DNA of 64,000 bases from Chitinophagales bacterium (GTDB lineage: Bacteria > Bacteroidota > Bacteroidia > Chitinophagales > UBA2359): positions 827,501-891,500 of the forward strand of contig JAWKLZ010000003.1 of assembly GCA_041392475.1 (NCBI GenBank), written 5' to 3'. The position numbers and the translations under genes are program-made. Shown here piece after piece: positions 1 through 8,835 of this stretch. Each line of letters begins with the position of its first letter. The first letter of the stretch is position 1. Under the pieces are notes generated by a model that saw nothing but the letters and a program-made list of their open reading frames with translations, ran no database searches and had not been told where the DNA came from.

Positions 1-483
1 TACATAACTGCAAAAGTAAATCAAGATACCTACAGTTTGACGACAAGAGTGGACTACACGATTTTACCCAACCTGACTTTGCAGTTTTGGGGACAACCCT
101 TTATTTCAAAAGGAGAATATACGGACTTCAAACGCATTACCGATAATTTAGCGACAGACATCAGCAACCGATTCTATACATTTGCGCCTTCTGAAATCAA
201 CTTCAATTCGGAAGACGAAGAGTTTGTTGTAGATGAAAATCAAGACGGAACAACAGACTATACTTTTGGGAATCCTGACTTCAATTACCTTGAATTTCGC
301 TCCAATTTTGTGGCTCGTTGGGAGTACATTCCAGGTTCTACTATCTTTTTGGTGTGGTCACAAAACCGTGGAGATAACCCTACTTTGACCGATCGAAGTT
401 TTGGCAAATTGACCAGCAACTTGTTCGATGTAAGTGCAAGGAATACATTTTTATTGAAGTTTACCTATCGGTTTTTGAAGTAA
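1..483 (+). CDS. C-terminal end of a DUF5916-type outer-membrane protein (5' truncated by window)
   Basis: The reading frame is open from base 1, so the gene starts before the window; 160 residues are visible before the TAA. The visible part is rich in alternating aromatic/polar beta strands (LTLQFWGQPF, LEFRSNFVARWEYIPGSTIF, LVWSQNRGD, TFLLKFTYRFLK) and ends with an aromatic residue close to the C-terminus, as outer-membrane beta-barrels do. The block RWEYIPGSTIFLVWSQ is, from memory, the conserved C-terminal signature of Bacteroidota DUF5916 proteins, which pair an N-terminal CBM9-like domain with a barrel; the N-terminal part is not here to confirm this. Function of the family is unknown; a role in surface polysaccharide handling is only inference. 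No terminator is obvious; the next coding remnant starts 13 bases later. Confidence 0.75.
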   Translation, partial: YITAKVNQDTYSLTTRVDYTILPNLTLQFWGQPFISKGEYTDFKRITDNLATDISNRFYTFAPSEINFNSEDEEFVVDENQDGTTDYTFGNPDFNYLEFRSNFVARWEYIPGSTIFLVWSQNRGDNPTLTDRSFGKLTSNLFDVSARNTFLLKFTYRFLK

Positions 484-496
484 ATTCATTCCCATT

Positions 497-855
497 ATGA
501 ACCACCTCACCATCATCAGAGGCGCAAATGGAGCAGGGAAAACCACCTTTGCCGAGTAGTTCACCAAAGACAAATCTCTGCCTTGTGGTAGAATCTACTT
601 TGTCGGGAAATTGCTTATTGAAGGTAGTGCAAAGGGTGAAAGCACAAGGGTATCAAATCAGTTTGGTGTATATTTTCTTGGATTCCCCAGAAACTTGTAT
701 TCAACGGGTTCGTGCAAGGGTATTGAAGGGCGGACATCATATTCCAGATGAAGATGTGATTCGGAGGTATTACCGAAGTATTCGGCAAAAACGGAATCGT
801 CTATTATGAACTACCCGATGGAACGATTACCCAGGAAAAGCCCAAAGGTTTTTAG
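497..855 (+). pseudogene. Decayed zeta-toxin-like P-loop kinase
   Basis: An ATG at 497 opens a frame with a textbook Walker A (MNHLTIIRGANGAGKTTFAE) that hits TAG at 557 after 20 codons. In another frame (528-809) the downstream half of the same kind of protein continues: VESTLSGNCLLKVVQ, LVYIFLDSPETCIQRV and GGHHIPDEDVIRRYYRSI, which are the conserved blocks of the zeta-toxin/ABC-type-ATPase-like kinase family (AAA_33-type). The roughly 60-70 residues that normally separate the P-loop from the ETTLSG-like block are missing, so the gene has an internal deletion, a stop and a frame change. A third frame from 781 to TAG at 853-855 reads FGKNGIVYYELPDGTITQEK, which may be the tail of this gene or of a lost neighbour. 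Intact relatives are stand-alone kinases or toxin components; this copy cannot be functional. Confidence 0.7.
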
Positions 856-918
856 GGCAGCAAGTAGTCAGTCTTTTTACTTAAAAACCTCTGTGCCTTT
901 GTGTCGCTGTGTTCAATT

Positions 919-2523
919 CTATTCCCCAAACAACACCCCAGGATTCATAACCCCTTTTTCGTCCACCACTGCCTTGATGCCCTTCAAAATCCGCTCAAAC
1001 GGTTCACTCTGTTGCTGCTTGTAATAAGGCGCATGGTCTTTGCCGACTGCATGATGGTGGGTAATTGTACCGCCATTGTCAATGATCGCTTGCGAAACAG
1101 CCGCTTTGATGGCATCCCATTGCGCCATTTCCTGCCCTTTTTTGCCTTTCGCCATGACGGTGTAATAAGGCGCAGGGCCGTCTGTGTAGAGGTGTGTGAA
1201 ACGGCAAGTCACTAGACCCACACCACAATGTTCCTTCACCGCATCACGAGCAGCCTTTTCTACCGCCTTGTGAAAAACTTCAAACTGATCCCAAGTCACC
1301 GCCGTTTCAAAAGTCTCCAAAATCAACCCAAAACGCATCAATTCATCCCGCATATAGGGCGCACGCAAAAATGAGGCTTTCCAAGCATTGGCCTTTTGAT
1401 TGGTTGCAGATTTTGAAGTAGCTAGCTCGGTTTTTTTCGGAGTATCTTTCCAATTACCACCACATTTTCCGCAAACCTCCAAAGCCAATTGCATTTTTTC
1501 GCTGACATCGTGGTGATGCGACTCAAAACCCACAATCAACACGCTGTCTTTGCCGCTTCCCAAACCATTGAAGAAGGCTTCAAAAGGGCTAATTAATCGG
1601 GCATTCGTTGGATTCAAACCCGTTTGAGCCAACTGACGACAAGCCTCCGATGCTTTCATAAAGTCATCAAAATGAACGGTTACAGTTTTTTTGAAAGTTG
1701 GAATCGTTTGCAGCCGCACCCATGCCTCGGTAATCACTCCAAAAACGCCCTCCGAGCCACAAATCAAACGTTCCTCACTCGGTCCAGCACCAGAACCTGG
1801 CAAACGTCTTGTTTCCCAAACCCCATTTGGAGTCAACATTCTCACGCCTTGCACAAACTCGTCAATGTGGGTGTAAAGCGTGGCGAAATGTCCGCCCGAC
1901 CTCGTAGCAATCCATCCTCCCAAAGTCGAAAACTCAAAACTTTGGGGATAATGCCGCATCGTCAAACCGTGTGGCTTCAAAGCCGCCTCCAATGCAGGGC
2001 CAAAAATCCCTGCTTGAATCCGAGCGCATCGACTATGGTGGTCAATCTCCAAAACTTGATCGAAGTGTTTCATATCTAAGGTAATCACTCCACGAAAATC
2101 TTCCGATTCGGTAGGTTCAACACCTCCAACCACACTCGACCCACCGCCAAAGGGTATCAAAGCGATGTCGTTTTGGCTCGCAAAATCCATGACCTCCTTC
2201 AATTCTGCTTCGTCTTTTGGATAGGCAACATAATCTGGAGGATTGTGAAATTGGCCATGCAGCCCCCGCCAAATATCCCGAAATGACTTGCCATAACTGT
2301 GTGCTGCTCGGTCGTAAGTCGCATCCGTACAAATGCCCTGCAAATCTTCGGGCAGCGCAAATCTTGGCTTTCGCAATTGTAAATCCTCCAATTTAGGCGG
2401 TTCGATTTCCTCCAATTCTCGGATGTCGAAAGCCATTTGTAGGCTTTGTTTAGTGGCTACAATAACTTCTTTGGGTATTTCATATTCATCGTAGCCCCAT
2501 CCCCAAAAACTCCGTGTTTGCAT
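919..2523 (-). CDS. FAD-binding oxidase, alkyldihydroxyacetonephosphate synthase-like
   Basis: 534 residues from the ATG at 2523 (MQTRSFWGWGYDEYEIP); an in-frame codon at 2586 would add 21 poorly conserved residues, and the FWGWGY start matches how AGPS-family proteins begin. The N-terminal half is a PCMH-type FAD-binding domain (PFGGGSSVVGGVEP; FEFSTLGGWIATRSGGHFAT). The C-terminal half is an FAD-oxidase C domain with the Tyr of APYYTVMA and the triple-His loop GGTITHHHAVGKDHAP, positions used in AGPS to exchange the acyl group of acyl-DHAP for a fatty alcohol. In eukaryotes this makes ether lipids; in Bacteroidota the same family is common but the substrate is often unproven, so an ether-lipid role is inference. 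No signal peptide; cytosolic. It stands alone, divergent from the cytochrome gene at 2748 and convergent with the remnant at 855. Confidence 0.8.
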   Translation of the reverse strand: MQTRSFWGWGYDEYEIPKEVIVATKQSLQMAFDIRELEEIEPPKLEDLQLRKPRFALPEDLQGICTDATYDRAAHSYGKSFRDIWRGLHGQFHNPPDYVAYPKDEAELKEVMDFASQNDIALIPFGGGSSVVGGVEPTESEDFRGVITLDMKHFDQVLEIDHHSRCARIQAGIFGPALEAALKPHGLTMRHYPQSFEFSTLGGWIATRSGGHFATLYTHIDEFVQGVRMLTPNGVWETRRLPGSGAGPSEERLICGSEGVFGVITEAWVRLQTIPTFKKTVTVHFDDFMKASEACRQLAQTGLNPTNARLISPFEAFFNGLGSGKDSVLIVGFESHHHDVSEKMQLALEVCGKCGGNWKDTPKKTELATSKSATNQKANAWKASFLRAPYMRDELMRFGLILETFETAVTWDQFEVFHKAVEKAARDAVKEHCGVGLVTCRFTHLYTDGPAPYYTVMAKGKKGQEMAQWDAIKAAVSQAIIDNGGTITHHHAVGKDHAPYYKQQQSEPFERILKGIKAVVDEKGVMNPGVLFGE

Positions 2524-2747
2524 ATTGTTGTATTCTTTTTGCTCGTAAATTGTTTGTAGGGATAAAGATAGAAAATCCACTTCCAAATCCTGTTAAACCT
2601 TAACAACTCACTTTCCAAATCTACTTTCCTATTTCATCTAAAGAGCCACAAAAAAATCACAAAAAAACCTCTCAAGTGGTAACAATTTCCTCCTTCAATT
2701 CATTAAACAAATTGAGAAACCTTTGAATCAAAAACAATCCATCAACT

Positions 2748-5700
2748 ATGGAAACATCTGCTACTTCAATAAAATCCTTTCAAAATCCTTTCAAAACTGT
2801 CTTGACTTTTGTAAATATTTGTCTGCTTTTACTCACTGCATTTCCTTCAAAAGTTGCCGCTCAAGAAACAAGCCTGCTTAATCCTATTATTTTTTGTACG
2901 CAAGTGCCACAACCTGATGATTTTTTGACACTCATGTCCACTTTTGGCAATCACATAGGAAGTGTACAAAGTGCACCAAGAGGAGGGGATTTGTGGATAT
3001 GGTATCCCGATGGAACATTGAAAAACCTGACCCAAACAGCAGGCTACGGCAATGCAGGAGATGGTTTTGGGAATGCGTTCCAGCAAGGCGCAACTTCCAT
3101 TGCAGTGCGTGATCCACACGTTCATTGGGATGGCGAAAAAGCTCTTTTTAGCATGGTCATGGGTCATGCAACACAGCGGTATGTTTGGGAAACCTACTAT
3201 TGGCAAATTTATGAAATTACGGGACTCGGTAAAAACGATACTCCTGTAATTACCAAAGTTCCCAATCAACCTGAGAACTACAACAACATTACCCCAATTT
3301 ATGGAACAGACGACCGCATCATTTTTACTTCCGATCGTACCCGAAATGGGCAGCGACATCTTTATCCACAACACGATGAATACGAATCTTCACCAACCGT
3401 GACAGGACTATGGCGACTCGATCCTTATGGTTGTGAAAACACATTGCAGTTATTGACCCATGCACCTTCAGGAGATTTTACGCCCATGATTGACAGTTAT
3501 GGACGCATTGTATTCACCCGTTGGGACCATTTGCAGCGAGATCAGCAAGCAGATGGTGATGCAGTTGAAGGAACGACTTATGGGACGTTTGATTATAGCG
3601 ATGAATGTGCAGATGCGACCAAAATAAATACCACGAATGAGTATTTTCCAGAACCTCGCCCTGTTCGCACCGATTTGCTGCAGGCTCACGAAAATGGTTT
3701 GCGAATCAATGTGTTTCAGCCGTGGCAACTGAACGAAGATGGCACAGAATTGGAAACTTTGAACCACATTGGGCGACACGAACTGATGAGTTATTTTGAA
3801 CCGAGTTTTAACAATGACCCTTCTCTTGGCGATCATTACACCCAAATTTCGACCAACCCCAATTCGATTATCAATTTGTTTCACATTGTCGAAAGCCCAA
3901 CCAACGTAGGGACTTACTACGGTACAAACGCTGGAGAATTTGGCACCCATGCGGCTGGGCAATTGGTGAAATTGTCTGCTCCTCCTTCAATGGCAGCCGA
4001 TTTGATTCAAGTGGTCGACCTCACCCATCCTGACACCAGCAGCCCTAGCGACACACCTTCCGACAATCATTCAGGCTTGTACCGTAATCCTTTGGTTTTG
4101 TCTGATGGTACGCTCATTGCAGTACATACTTCCGAAACACGCTATGATGAAGAAGAGGGAACTGCGCCTTTTACCGAAAGCCGCTATGATTTTCGATTGA
4201 AGGTTTTGAAGGAAGAAAATGGGTATTGGGTGGCAGATACGGCTTTGTTTGCAGAACCAATTACCAAAGCGGTGTCTTTTTATGACCCCGATAATCTGGT
4301 ACAATACAATGGTGACTTGTGGGAAACATTTCCTGTGGAAGTGCGGGTGCGTATCAAACCCACTGCAACTGCCGAAAATTTGCCGAGCATTGAAGCCAAT
4401 GTTTTTGCAGCCGAAAATGTGGAGGTGGCGAATTTCAAAAGTTTTTTGGAAAAGAACAATTTGGCATTGATTGTGAGCCGCAATGTGACGAGTCGTGACG
4501 ATGCCGACCTTCAGCAACCTTTCAATTTGAAGGTGTTTGGTAGCACTACTCAAACGACTGCGAGCGATTTTGAGGGAGGGGATTTGATATATGATGTGGC
4601 GTATTTTCAGATTTTTCAAGGTGATCAAGTGCGTGGAATTGGTGGCATTAATACGCCCAATCCTGGTCGTCGGGTGATTGCCCAACCGCTTCACGATGCA
4701 ACGGCTATACACTATAACCCTAGCAGTATGGGACCAATTGGAAGTGTAGTAGTTGCAGATGATGGTTCGATAGCGGCTTTGGTGCCTGCGGGTCGGTCTT
4801 TGAGTTGGCAATTGACGGATGAGGAAGGCGATGCGGTGGTGCGTGAACGGGTTTGGCTAAGTTTCAAAAAAGGGGAGGTGCGGGTGTGTAGTTCTTGCCA
4901 TGGCGAAAACAGCTTAAATCAGGCTGCTTTGCCTTCGCCTCAAAATACGCCCAATGCCCTCACCGATTTGCTGCAACACCTCAAAACGGTGGACAGTGAT
5001 GGCGATGGTACGGTGGATTTGGAGGATGCGTTTCCTTATGATGCCAATTTGACGGAAGAACCATCTGCTTTTTTTAGTGAAAATTTTGAAGGAAATACAG
5101 ACGATTGGCAGATTGTAAACAGTGATGCGGATGGCGTGGCGTGGAAAATTGCAGTGGGTGATGTTTGCAATGAGCAAGTTATGCGTATCAACAACCGTTT
5201 TGAAGAGAATACAAATACAAGCGATCAATTGATTCACGAATTGGATTTGACCGATTTTTCGAGTAGTAGTTTGACTTTTGACATAGCTTATGCGCGATTC
5301 AATGCCAGTTTGTACGATGGTTTGAAGGTCTATGTAGTGGATTGTAATGGTAATAATACGGTGGTTTACAACAAATCAGGTTCGGATTTGGCAACTGTTA
5401 CGGACGACAATTCGGGAAATTTTGTGCCTTTGGACTGCAATGATTGGCGCATGGAAACAGTGGATTTATCGGCTTTTGATGGGCAGATGGTGGATTTGAT
5501 GTTTGAGAACGTGGGAGGTTTTGGCAATGCCTTGTATTTGGACAACATATTGGTTCAAGGAGTCACGCCTGTTACCCTTCGTGCAAAACTTTGGCTGGAA
5601 GGTGTTTACAATTCTTCAACCCTTCAAATGCAGGTAGGCGATGCTTTCCGCAGTCTGATTCCGCTTCAACAACCTTTCAATCAAACTCCGTGGAACTACA

Positions 5701-6236
5701 ATGGTTCGGAGTCGCTCACTGCCTTGCCTTCGGATGCAGTGGATTGGGTTTTGGTGGAGTTGCGAGATGCCAATAGTAAGAACCAAATTGTAGCAAGTCG
5801 GGCGGGTATTTTGCTGCAAAATGGTTTGGTGGTGGATGTAGATGGTCAGACGAATGGAATTAATTTTTTCAACATTGAAGCGAATGAAAATTACTTTGTC
5901 GTTGTGCGAACCCGGCATCATTTGGCGGTCATGTCTTCCATTGCCACCAACCTCCAAAACTCGATTCCTTATGATTTTACTTTGCCTAATAATGTGATGG
6001 GTACGAACCAATTGCAGCTTTTGGCGAACGGCAACACTTATGGTTTGTTTGCAGGGGATTTCAATAGCGATGGGGTGGTGAATGTGGACGATTTTAATTT
6101 GTTTACTTCTGAATTGGCGGGTATCAATGCTTATTCTGCGAGTGATGTCAATATGGATAGAGGGGTGACGGTGGCGGATTATAATTTGTATGTGCCAAAT
6201 GCGAGTGTGATTGGGATTGAGGAGGTTAGGTATTAG
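2748..6236 (+). CDS. Secreted HzsA-like c-type cytochrome with TSP3 and dockerin-like calcium repeats
   Basis: 1162 residues. A signal peptide (about 1-38, ending near KVAAQE) sends it out of the cytoplasm. Residues about 45-700 resemble the beta-propeller/PD40-like part of proteins annotated as hydrazine synthase alpha subunit-related (RSLSWQLTDEEGDAVVRERV just before the haem site is characteristic). A single c-type haem site CSSCH lies at 714-718 within VRVCSSCHGENSLNQ. Next comes a thrombospondin-type-3 calcium motif (DSDGDGTVDLEDAFPYD, about 754-770), a jelly-roll/MAM-like 'choice of anchor' region (about 778-940) and, near the C-terminus, two dockerin-like EF-hand loops, GDFNSDGVVNVDD (about 1103) and DVNMDRGVTVADYN (about 1133). 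No canonical T9SS sorting domain is visible. True hydrazine synthase is an anammox multi-subunit enzyme and nothing else here suggests anammox; a redox or sensing role at the cell surface is all that can be inferred. Confidence 0.75.
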   Translation: METSATSIKSFQNPFKTVLTFVNICLLLLTAFPSKVAAQETSLLNPIIFCTQVPQPDDFLTLMSTFGNHIGSVQSAPRGGDLWIWYPDGTLKNLTQTAGYGNAGDGFGNAFQQGATSIAVRDPHVHWDGEKALFSMVMGHATQRYVWETYYWQIYEITGLGKNDTPVITKVPNQPENYNNITPIYGTDDRIIFTSDRTRNGQRHLYPQHDEYESSPTVTGLWRLDPYGCENTLQLLTHAPSGDFTPMIDSYGRIVFTRWDHLQRDQQADGDAVEGTTYGTFDYSDECADATKINTTNEYFPEPRPVRTDLLQAHENGLRINVFQPWQLNEDGTELETLNHIGRHELMSYFEPSFNNDPSLGDHYTQISTNPNSIINLFHIVESPTNVGTYYGTNAGEFGTHAAGQLVKLSAPPSMAADLIQVVDLTHPDTSSPSDTPSDNHSGLYRNPLVLSDGTLIAVHTSETRYDEEEGTAPFTESRYDFRLKVLKEENGYWVADTALFAEPITKAVSFYDPDNLVQYNGDLWETFPVEVRVRIKPTATAENLPSIEANVFAAENVEVANFKSFLEKNNLALIVSRNVTSRDDADLQQPFNLKVFGSTTQTTASDFEGGDLIYDVAYFQIFQGDQVRGIGGINTPNPGRRVIAQPLHDATAIHYNPSSMGPIGSVVVADDGSIAALVPAGRSLSWQLTDEEGDAVVRERVWLSFKKGEVRVCSSCHGENSLNQAALPSPQNTPNALTDLLQHLKTVDSDGDGTVDLEDAFPYDANLTEEPSAFFSENFEGNTDDWQIVNSDADGVAWKIAVGDVCNEQVMRINNRFEENTNTSDQLIHELDLTDFSSSSLTFDIAYARFNASLYDGLKVYVVDCNGNNTVVYNKSGSDLATVTDDNSGNFVPLDCNDWRMETVDLSAFDGQMVDLMFENVGGFGNALYLDNILVQGVTPVTLRAKLWLEGVYNSSTLQMQVGDAFRSLIPLQQPFNQTPWNYNGSESLTALPSDAVDWVLVELRDANSKNQIVASRAGILLQNGLVVDVDGQTNGINFFNIEANENYFVVVRTRHHLAVMSSIATNLQNSIPYDFTLPNNVMGTNQLQLLANGNTYGLFAGDFNSDGVVNVDDFNLFTSELAGINAYSASDVNMDRGVTVADYNLYVPNASVIGIEEVRY

Positions 6237-6375
6237 TACTTCATGGCTGTTTGAATAGAGAAAATAAGTTGAATCGGTGTGTACAATTATTCTTTGTTAT
6301 GGATTTTTCAAGTTGACAAATTCTAAAAATTCACCAAATTTAATTTTTATTTTTGAAAATCCTTATCTTTCGGCT

Positions 6376-7944
6376 ATGAAAGCTCAAAGAACCATACAGA
6401 TTTCCCTTTTCTTTCTTTTCTTTTCTTTATCTCTTCAATCTCAGACGATTGCCCCAAAACGAGAGTTTCGGGCGGTGTGGGTGGCAACGGTCAAAAATAT
6501 TGATTATCCTTCGAGGATGGGTATGTCGAGTACCTACCAAAAGGCAGAATGGACTTCAATTTTGGACCAACATCAGCGGATGGGTTTGAATGCGGTTATT
6601 GTACAGATTCGACCTTCGGGTGATTCTTTTTACCCTTCTAAACTGGTGCCTTGGTCCGAATATTTGACTGGGCAACAGGGTAGAGGCCCGAATCCGAACT
6701 ATGATCCTTTGCAGTTTATGATTGAAGAAACGCATAAGCGTAACATGGAATTTCACGCATGGATGAATCCTTATCGCTTGTCTATGGATTTGGATAAGAG
6801 TAAGTTAGCTTTTAATCATGTGTTGAATCAGCATCCCGATTGGTGTGTGGAATATGGTGGACGGTATTACCTCAATCCTGCATTGCCGCAAGTTCGCCAG
6901 CATTTGGGTGAAGTCGTGGGGGAGGTGGTCAAAAATTATGATGTGGATGCCATTCATTTTGACGATTATTTTTATCCCTACAAAGAGGATGGTGTGGAGT
7001 TTCCTGATGCCTCTGAATTTGCCCGTTTTGGAACGAAGTTCTCCAATATTGCCGATTGGAGGCGCAATAATGTGGATTTGTTGATTGCTCAGTTGTCAAA
7101 ACAAATCAAAGCATTGAAGCCTTATGTAAAGTTTGGTATTAGTCCGTTTGGGGTTTGGCGCAACAAAAGCAATGATCCTGCTGGCTCGGATACAAGAGCG
7201 GGTTATACGAGTTATGATGATTTATATGCCGATATTTTGGGTTGGTTGGACAAAGGTTGGATTGATTATGTGGCTCCTCAATTGTATTGGAGTATCGGTT
7301 ATGCGCCTGCGGATTACGAAAAATTATTGGATTGGTGGCGATTTAGAACGCATGGCAAACATTTGTATATTGGACATGGAGTGTATAAGGTGAATGATAA
7401 TATGGATAAGAACTGGCTGGAAGCTGATGAGATTCCTAAACAGATACGCATGAGCCGAAAATCGGTGATGAGTAAGGGGAGTATTCACTTTAGTTCTTCT
7501 CAGTTATTGAAAAATCCTTTGGGTGTAGCGGATTCGTTGGGGCAACGCTACTACAATTATCCAACACTGATTCCTGAAATGATTTACCTCAATATTCGCC
7601 AACCGAAAACGCCTGATTTGAAGAAAATCAAGGGAAGTGGTAAAAATTCGGTAGCTTTGTCGTGGAAATACAAGGTGAAAAAGAAGGAGCCGCTTCCGTA
7701 TTATTTTGTGGTTTATCGGGTGGACGGCAAGCGAAAGCCTGATTTGAAGAACGGAAAGGATATTTTGGCTTTGACTCCTTTTGGCAAGACACACAAAAAA
7801 ATGTTGTTTGAAGATTTAACAACCTACAATAACCGCACTTATACCTATACAGTGACGGCAGTAAATCGGCAACACAGTGAGAGTGTGTCTAGTAAAGTCA
7901 TGAGTGTGCAGTTGAAGAATGGGAAGGCGAAGAAGTTAAAGTGA
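6376..7944 (+). CDS. GHL10-type (DUF187) family 10-like glycoside hydrolase
   Basis: 522 residues from the ATG at 6376; upstream in-frame codons would place 33 residues before an obvious signal peptide (MKAQRTIQISLFFLFFSLS...QS), so the later start is preferred. REFRAVWVATVKNIDYPS opens the family's TIM barrel, followed by HAWMNPYRL, the acidic strand DVDAIHFDDYFYP and DYVAPQLYWS, all typical of the DUF187/GHL10 clade. The last ~100 residues form a fibronectin-III-like module (KNSVALSWKYKV ... YTYTVTAVNRQHS). Members are thought to cleave glycans, in E. coli YngK/DigH peptidoglycan glycan strands lacking stem peptides; the substrate here is inferred. A -7-like element TATTTTTG at 6348-6355 lies 21 bases before the start but has no well-placed TTG partner. 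Confidence 0.87.
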   Translation: MKAQRTIQISLFFLFFSLSLQSQTIAPKREFRAVWVATVKNIDYPSRMGMSSTYQKAEWTSILDQHQRMGLNAVIVQIRPSGDSFYPSKLVPWSEYLTGQQGRGPNPNYDPLQFMIEETHKRNMEFHAWMNPYRLSMDLDKSKLAFNHVLNQHPDWCVEYGGRYYLNPALPQVRQHLGEVVGEVVKNYDVDAIHFDDYFYPYKEDGVEFPDASEFARFGTKFSNIADWRRNNVDLLIAQLSKQIKALKPYVKFGISPFGVWRNKSNDPAGSDTRAGYTSYDDLYADILGWLDKGWIDYVAPQLYWSIGYAPADYEKLLDWWRFRTHGKHLYIGHGVYKVNDNMDKNWLEADEIPKQIRMSRKSVMSKGSIHFSSSQLLKNPLGVADSLGQRYYNYPTLIPEMIYLNIRQPKTPDLKKIKGSGKNSVALSWKYKVKKKEPLPYYFVVYRVDGKRKPDLKNGKDILALTPFGKTHKKMLFEDLTTYNNRTYTYTVTAVNRQHSESVSSKVMSVQLKNGKAKKLK

Positions 7945-8072
7945 TGGATTAATAAAAAATATTTCTGCAAGTATCTTCAAAAAATGCTGGTTATCAATAC
8001 TTATTTGAAGAAAAACAAGAAAAAATAACTAAATAAAAATAAACTTTCTTATTGATCCTTTGTTGAGAGTGA

Positions 8073-8414
8073 TTGAAAGAACAAATATTCGATTTGAAGC
8101 AAGACCTAACATATACTTCTTACTGGAAAGCTATTTTATCAATAGCTTGTATAGCTCTATTGTGGGTAAGTCCAATTCTTATTTATAATTATGCTTCATC
8201 TCGGTCATTTGCTTTTTATGAAATCAATGAAATAGAAGAAGAAAAAACGGTTAAAGAAAAGTCGAATCAGAAGGAATACTGCCTTTTTAGTTCGATTAAG
8301 TACAACCTTTCTAAGCGAATTTTAGCTATTCTACTATCAGAAAAAACTATATCTATTCATCATCCAGAAGTGGCAACTCCCCCGCCACGGCCTATGTTTG
8401 TTTTCTTTTGTTGA
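8073..8414 (+). CDS. Small single-pass membrane protein, unknown
   Basis: A 113-codon frame that can only begin at TTG (8073), because TGA immediately precedes it. It has a hydrophobic helix at about residues 19-38 (WKAILSIACIALLWVSPILI), a charged region (EINEIEEEKTVKEK) and a His/Pro-rich tail (HHPEVATPPPRPMFVFFC). The layout recalls small uncharacterised proteins that precede metal- or anion-transport genes in Bacteroidota, but I do not recognise a family. Base composition is very AT-rich and the gene may be a chance frame or a decayed one; the coherent helix and tail are the only support. Confidence 0.35.
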   Translation: MKEQIFDLKQDLTYTSYWKAILSIACIALLWVSPILIYNYASSRSFAFYEINEIEEEKTVKEKSNQKEYCLFSSIKYNLSKRILAILLSEKTISIHHPEVATPPPRPMFVFFC

Positions 8415-8835
8415 AATCGACCATAGTGTTTTTAGCAAAAATCCTTTATTAATATCCATAATTTTGTGGGATTGTTAGTCTATAATAGATAATAGTTGGT
8501 CAAATTAGTGACTGATTATTGATCTCTATTCTTTTTATCTACTAATAAGATATACTACATACAGTATGTATGTCACTTTGCGAAATTAAATCATTTACAT
8601 GGTTTAAAGCATTGACTAATCAAAATAATCACATTGTAATAATTTAAAAAAATCTAAAAGATTGGATGTTTAAGTAGTTATTCTTATTTATCTTAACAAT
8701 TAAAATTTTGATTTACTGATTAGCGTACATGCTGATATTGATGCATATTTAATTTTAAACAATTTGCAATGCTAAATTTTGTTCGCTTATTGTGAAATTA
8801 GTATATTTTTAAAAAAAAAATCAATCATAAATAAA
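8415..8835 (+). other. Long AT-rich leader before the SulP transporter
   Basis: About 420 bases without a supported gene. The region is strongly AT-rich and holds one notable dyad at 8556-8570 (annotated separately). I see no tRNA, no riboswitch I can name and no strong hairpin followed by a T run. It probably carries the promoter and control region of the transporter, but no TTG/TAnnTTTG pair with good spacing was found. Confidence 0.5.
8556..8570. promoter_or_regulatory. Perfect 15-bp palindrome, candidate operator
   Basis: TACATAC-A-GTATGTA: two perfect 7-base arms around a single central A, about 265 bases upstream of the SulP start. Odd-centred short palindromes like this are typical of dimeric regulator sites. 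The regulator and the exact promoter are not visible, so function is inferred from shape and place only. Confidence 0.35.

Noticed and set aside
528..809. 93-codon frame as an intact small gene
   Set aside because: Its beginning (PPLPSSSPKTN) is out-of-frame translation of the Walker A region; the conserved part is a fragment of a zeta-like kinase.
1624..2079. Plus-strand frame of 151 codons inside the FAD oxidase gene
   Set aside because: It is antisense to a well-conserved gene and has no family-like features; the opposite strand carries clear FAD-binding motifs.
4071..4811. Minus-strand frame of 246 codons inside the HzsA-like cytochrome gene
   Set aside because: Antisense shadow of a gene with clear signal peptide, haem site and calcium motifs; composition of the frame is arginine/isoleucine-rich and unlike a real protein.
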